Shown: positions 61,950 through 64,000 of the stretch, piece after piece
Layout: each line of letters opens with the position of its first letter
Position numbering within the stretch: position 1 is the stretch's first letter
Assembly: GCF_003269035.1 (NCBI RefSeq)
Contig: NZ_QLTK01000031.1
Span: 19,139-83,138 of the forward strand
Source of the DNA: Paraburkholderia bryophila
GTDB taxonomy: Bacteria; Pseudomonadota; Gammaproteobacteria; Burkholderiales; Burkholderiaceae
Length of the DNA: 64,000 nucleotides
Direction: 5' to 3'
The notes under the pieces: model-generated
What the model saw: only the letters and a program-made list of their open reading frames with translations
The model's database searches: none
What the model was told of the DNA's origin: nothing
Made by a program: the position numbers and the translations under genes

Positions 61950-62019
61950 GATCGTCCATGAAGAAAATGCAAGAGCGGTGCGATTTTTTCGCGTCTGGTT
62001 GGTGACGCTCGACGCTATG

Positions 62020-62036
62020 CATGAGGTTTTCTCATG
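62020..62036. promoter_or_regulatory. T-N11-A inverted repeat, candidate LysR site
   Basis: CATGAG-GTTTT-CTCATG has perfect 6-bp arms and contains T at 62022 and A at 62034 with 11 bases between them, the LysR-box form. It lies between the LysR gene and the divergent D-aminoacylase gene. Confidence 0.55.
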
Positions 62037-62124
62037 TTAACCGGAGGAAAAGTGGTTTGCCAATCAAAATTGGCGAATCGATGATTGCTCGCAAGATGTC
62101 CCACCGAATTATTTGGATACTTGA

Positions 62125-63558
62125 ATGTTCGACCTCGTTATAGAAGGCGGTACTGTTATCGATGGGACGGGAGACTCTCGGACGCGATGTGACGTCGGCA
62201 TTCGCGCCGATCAGATCGTCCAACTCGGCGACCTCACCGGGCTCATGGCCAACAAACGTTACGACGCGACTGGGCGCATCGTTGCGCCTGGCTTTGTCGA
62301 TGTGCACACCCACGATGACCGTTTGCTGCTTGATGTGGCCGACGGTCCACATCCGAAGCTGTCGCAAGGTGTGACTACCGTTGTCACGGGAAATTGCGGT
62401 ATCAGTCTCGCCCCGCTCCTATCGCAAAACCCGCCGCCACCGCTAGATCTCTTAGGCGTCGATGCATGGCGTTTTGAACGTTTCAGCGACTATCTCGACG
62501 AATTAGAACGCGTTCGGCCGGCGCTCAATGCCGCGTGTTTGGTAGGACATTCCACGCTTCGGGTTCGTCAAATGAGCCGCCTTGATCGCGAAGCAACTCA
62601 AGACGAAGCCGCCCGCATGGCGAAAGATCTTGAGGATGCGCTTATGGCAGGCGCGATCGGCATGTCGACTGGGCTCTACTATCCGCCCGCTCGACACGCA
62701 ACGGCTGCCGAGGTTATTGCCGTGGGTGCTCCCTTGACTCATGCAGGCGGCATCGTGACAATGCACTTACGCGACGAAGGCGATGCGATCGACGATGCCT
62801 TGCGCGAAGCAATGCAAATCGGCCGTGCATTGAACATCGATACCGTGCTCTCGCATCACAAGCTCGTGGGTCGTAACAACCACGGCCGCTCAGCTCAAAC
62901 GCTTGCCATGCTCGAGCAAGCGTCCCAGCATCAACCCGTTTGCTTTGACTGTTATCCGTACAACGCATCGTCAACCATGTTGTTGGCATCGCGTGTGCGT
63001 CAGTCGGATGAGGTTCTCGTGACGTGGTCAAAAACGGACCCGACCGCAGCCGGACAATCACTGTTCAAGCTGGCGAAAGCGCGCGGCACGAATCCCGAAT
63101 CTTTAGCAGACGCTTTGTCTCCAGCGGGCGCAGTGTACTTCGCGATGAGCGATGAGGACGTAGAGCGCATTCTCTCGCATCCGATGGCGATGGTAGGTTC
63201 CGATGGCCTGGCGCACGACCAGAGCCCGCATCCGCGCCTATGGGGCACGTTTCCGCGTGTACTTGGCCACTACGTGCGCACCCGCCGCCTGTTTTCCCTC
63301 GAGACGGCGATCCACAAGATGACCGGACTAAGCGCGCGCCGCTTCGGCCTGGAGGGACGCGGAGTGATTGCGAAAGGGCATTACGCTGACCTCGTCGTGT
63401 TCGACGAAAGCCGTATCGAAGACCGAGCATCTTTCGAGCGTCCGACGCAAGTGAGCGCGGGGATAGACGCTGTGTTCGTCAATGGCCAGCTTGCTTGCGA
63501 AAACGGAATATCGATGGACATGCATGCCGGGCATGTTATCCGGCGACGCGTCTCCTAG
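62125..63558 (+). CDS. N-acyl-D-amino-acid deacylase (D-aminoacylase)
   Basis: The 477-aa amidohydrolase removes the acyl group from N-acyl-D-amino acids. The metal-binding HTH motif is at H61-H63 in VDVHTHDDRLL, and C91 in TGNCGISLAP fits the extra metal ligand of this family. Other segments are MSTGLYYPPARHATAAEV, TVLSHHKLVGRNNHG and VGSDGLAHDQSPHPRLWGTF. It is divergent from the LysR gene and followed by an intrinsic terminator that overlaps its stop. An MFS gene begins 61 bp later and may take up the substrate. Confidence 0.92.
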   Translation: MFDLVIEGGTVIDGTGDSRTRCDVGIRADQIVQLGDLTGLMANKRYDATGRIVAPGFVDVHTHDDRLLLDVADGPHPKLSQGVTTVVTGNCGISLAPLLSQNPPPPLDLLGVDAWRFERFSDYLDELERVRPALNAACLVGHSTLRVRQMSRLDREATQDEAARMAKDLEDALMAGAIGMSTGLYYPPARHATAAEVIAVGAPLTHAGGIVTMHLRDEGDAIDDALREAMQIGRALNIDTVLSHHKLVGRNNHGRSAQTLAMLEQASQHQPVCFDCYPYNASSTMLLASRVRQSDEVLVTWSKTDPTAAGQSLFKLAKARGTNPESLADALSPAGAVYFAMSDEDVERILSHPMAMVGSDGLAHDQSPHPRLWGTFPRVLGHYVRTRRLFSLETAIHKMTGLSARRFGLEGRGVIAKGHYADLVVFDESRIEDRASFERPTQVSAGIDAVFVNGQLACENGISMDMHAGHVIRRRVS

Positions 63559-63582
63559 ATCGACGATCGATCAGGCTTTTTT
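63554..63582 (+). terminator. intrinsic terminator of the D-aminoacylase gene
   Basis: CCT-A-GATCG pairs with CGATC-AGG around a 5-nt loop (one bulged A), followed by C and then six T (63577-63582). It overlaps the stop codon. Confidence 0.72.
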
Positions 63583-63619
63583 AATCAGAGCAATCATTCT
63601 CCCTCGCGAGACGAGACCC

Positions 63620-63952
63620 ATGAATCACCCAATTGAACAAAACGCGATGCCCCCTTTGTCAGCGACTGCTGCCGACGCGGCAAAAACCGCGATTTACTCT
63701 GGCAAGAGAAAAGCGTTCGTGCTCGTGATGCTTCTAGTTTCGTGGATACTGGCCAATGCCGATCGCATGGCAATGAGCATCTCGATCGTCCCCATTTCGA
63801 AGGACTTCAATCTCGATGCCCGGTCTGCGGGTTTGTTGTTGAGTGCGTTCTACGTGAGCTATTCGCTCATGCAATTGGTCGCGGGCCAGCTTAGCGACCG
63901 CTTCGGACCCAGGCTGTGTGGAAACCCGAGGAGATTGCAATGCGACGCATGA
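63620..63952 (+). pseudogene. MFS transporter gene, N-terminal part with broken frame (partial)
   Basis: The first 98 codons encode a normal MFS start: AFVLVMLLVSWILANADRMA, IVPISKDFNLDARSAGLLLS, then YSLMQLVAGQLSDRFGPR, the loop 2-3 signature. After RFGPR at about 63913 the frame becomes LCGNPRRLQCDA and stops at 63952, whereas the family continues for over 300 residues. The last 48 bases carry nothing that I recognise. The break could be a frameshift or the edge of an inserted element that continues beyond the window. It resembles metabolite:H+ symporters and would pair with the D-aminoacylase. Confidence 0.6.
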
Positions 63953-64000
63953 TTGCTGACCGCCGCAGTGCGTTTGGTTGCCTTTGCGGCCATCAATGGG

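Overview
The window is high-GC DNA packed with genes on both strands, and it looks like a betaproteobacterial chromosome or large replicon of the Burkholderia/Paraburkholderia type. The assignment rests on a Burkholderia-style porin, many ABC importers with Tat signals, a supernumerary groESL with a CIRCE operator, a four-cysteine FNR with FNR boxes nearby, an oleate hydratase, and MipA and LysE family proteins. This is inferred from gene content and protein style, not from a database match. No rRNA, tRNA, CRISPR array or complete insertion sequence was seen.

Layout. (1) 241-9228: an Fe(II)/2-oxoglutarate hydroxylase of the AsnO/VioC type faces away from a tightly overlapping seven-gene operon. 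The operon holds an MFS exporter, two ATP-grasp ligases, an SsuABC-type importer and a BASS-like permease. It looks like a small amino-acid or dipeptide metabolite locus. (2) 9460-17868: a flavin-dependent monooxygenase, two related Dpp-type binding proteins, and a complete Dpp-type permease and fused ATPase. (3) 18262-23531: porin, DUF3088 protein, glutathione peroxidase, family 3 binding protein, and an EamA transporter with its TetR regulator. (4) 23658-27215: CIRCE-controlled groES-groEL and an NtaA/DszA-type monooxygenase. (5) 27454-28447: an AT-richer island with a microcin V-like double-glycine precursor, a four-helix membrane protein that may be its immunity protein, and a frameshifted C-terminal remnant of a TolC-like channel. 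(6) 28968-37916: a low-oxygen and stress block with cbpA-cbpM, a CBS-BON protein, oleate hydratase, universal stress protein, histidine kinase, two response regulators and FNR. Two good FNR boxes lie inside it. (7) 38048-45795: GNAT protein, small secreted protein behind an 8-bp tandem repeat, orphan mreB, secreted metzincin protease, gamma-glutamyltransferase-like protein, and DUF1801 protein. (8) 45818-54279: flavin reductase, GntR and PuuE-like deacetylase face away from a Pot-type ABC importer across a perfect 9-bp inverted repeat, followed by a DszC/SfnB-like flavoprotein. (9) 54386-63952: SLATT protein, DUF4118-hydrolase-MipA operon, YceH, XRE-cupin regulator with acetyltransferase, LysE exporter, and LysR facing a D-aminoacylase. 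The window ends in an MFS gene whose reading frame breaks.

The main themes are scavenging of organic sulfur and nitrogen (ABC importers beside flavin monooxygenases), an FNR-centred low-oxygen regulon, and two accessory loci worth following up: the ATP-grasp operon and the microcin-like island.
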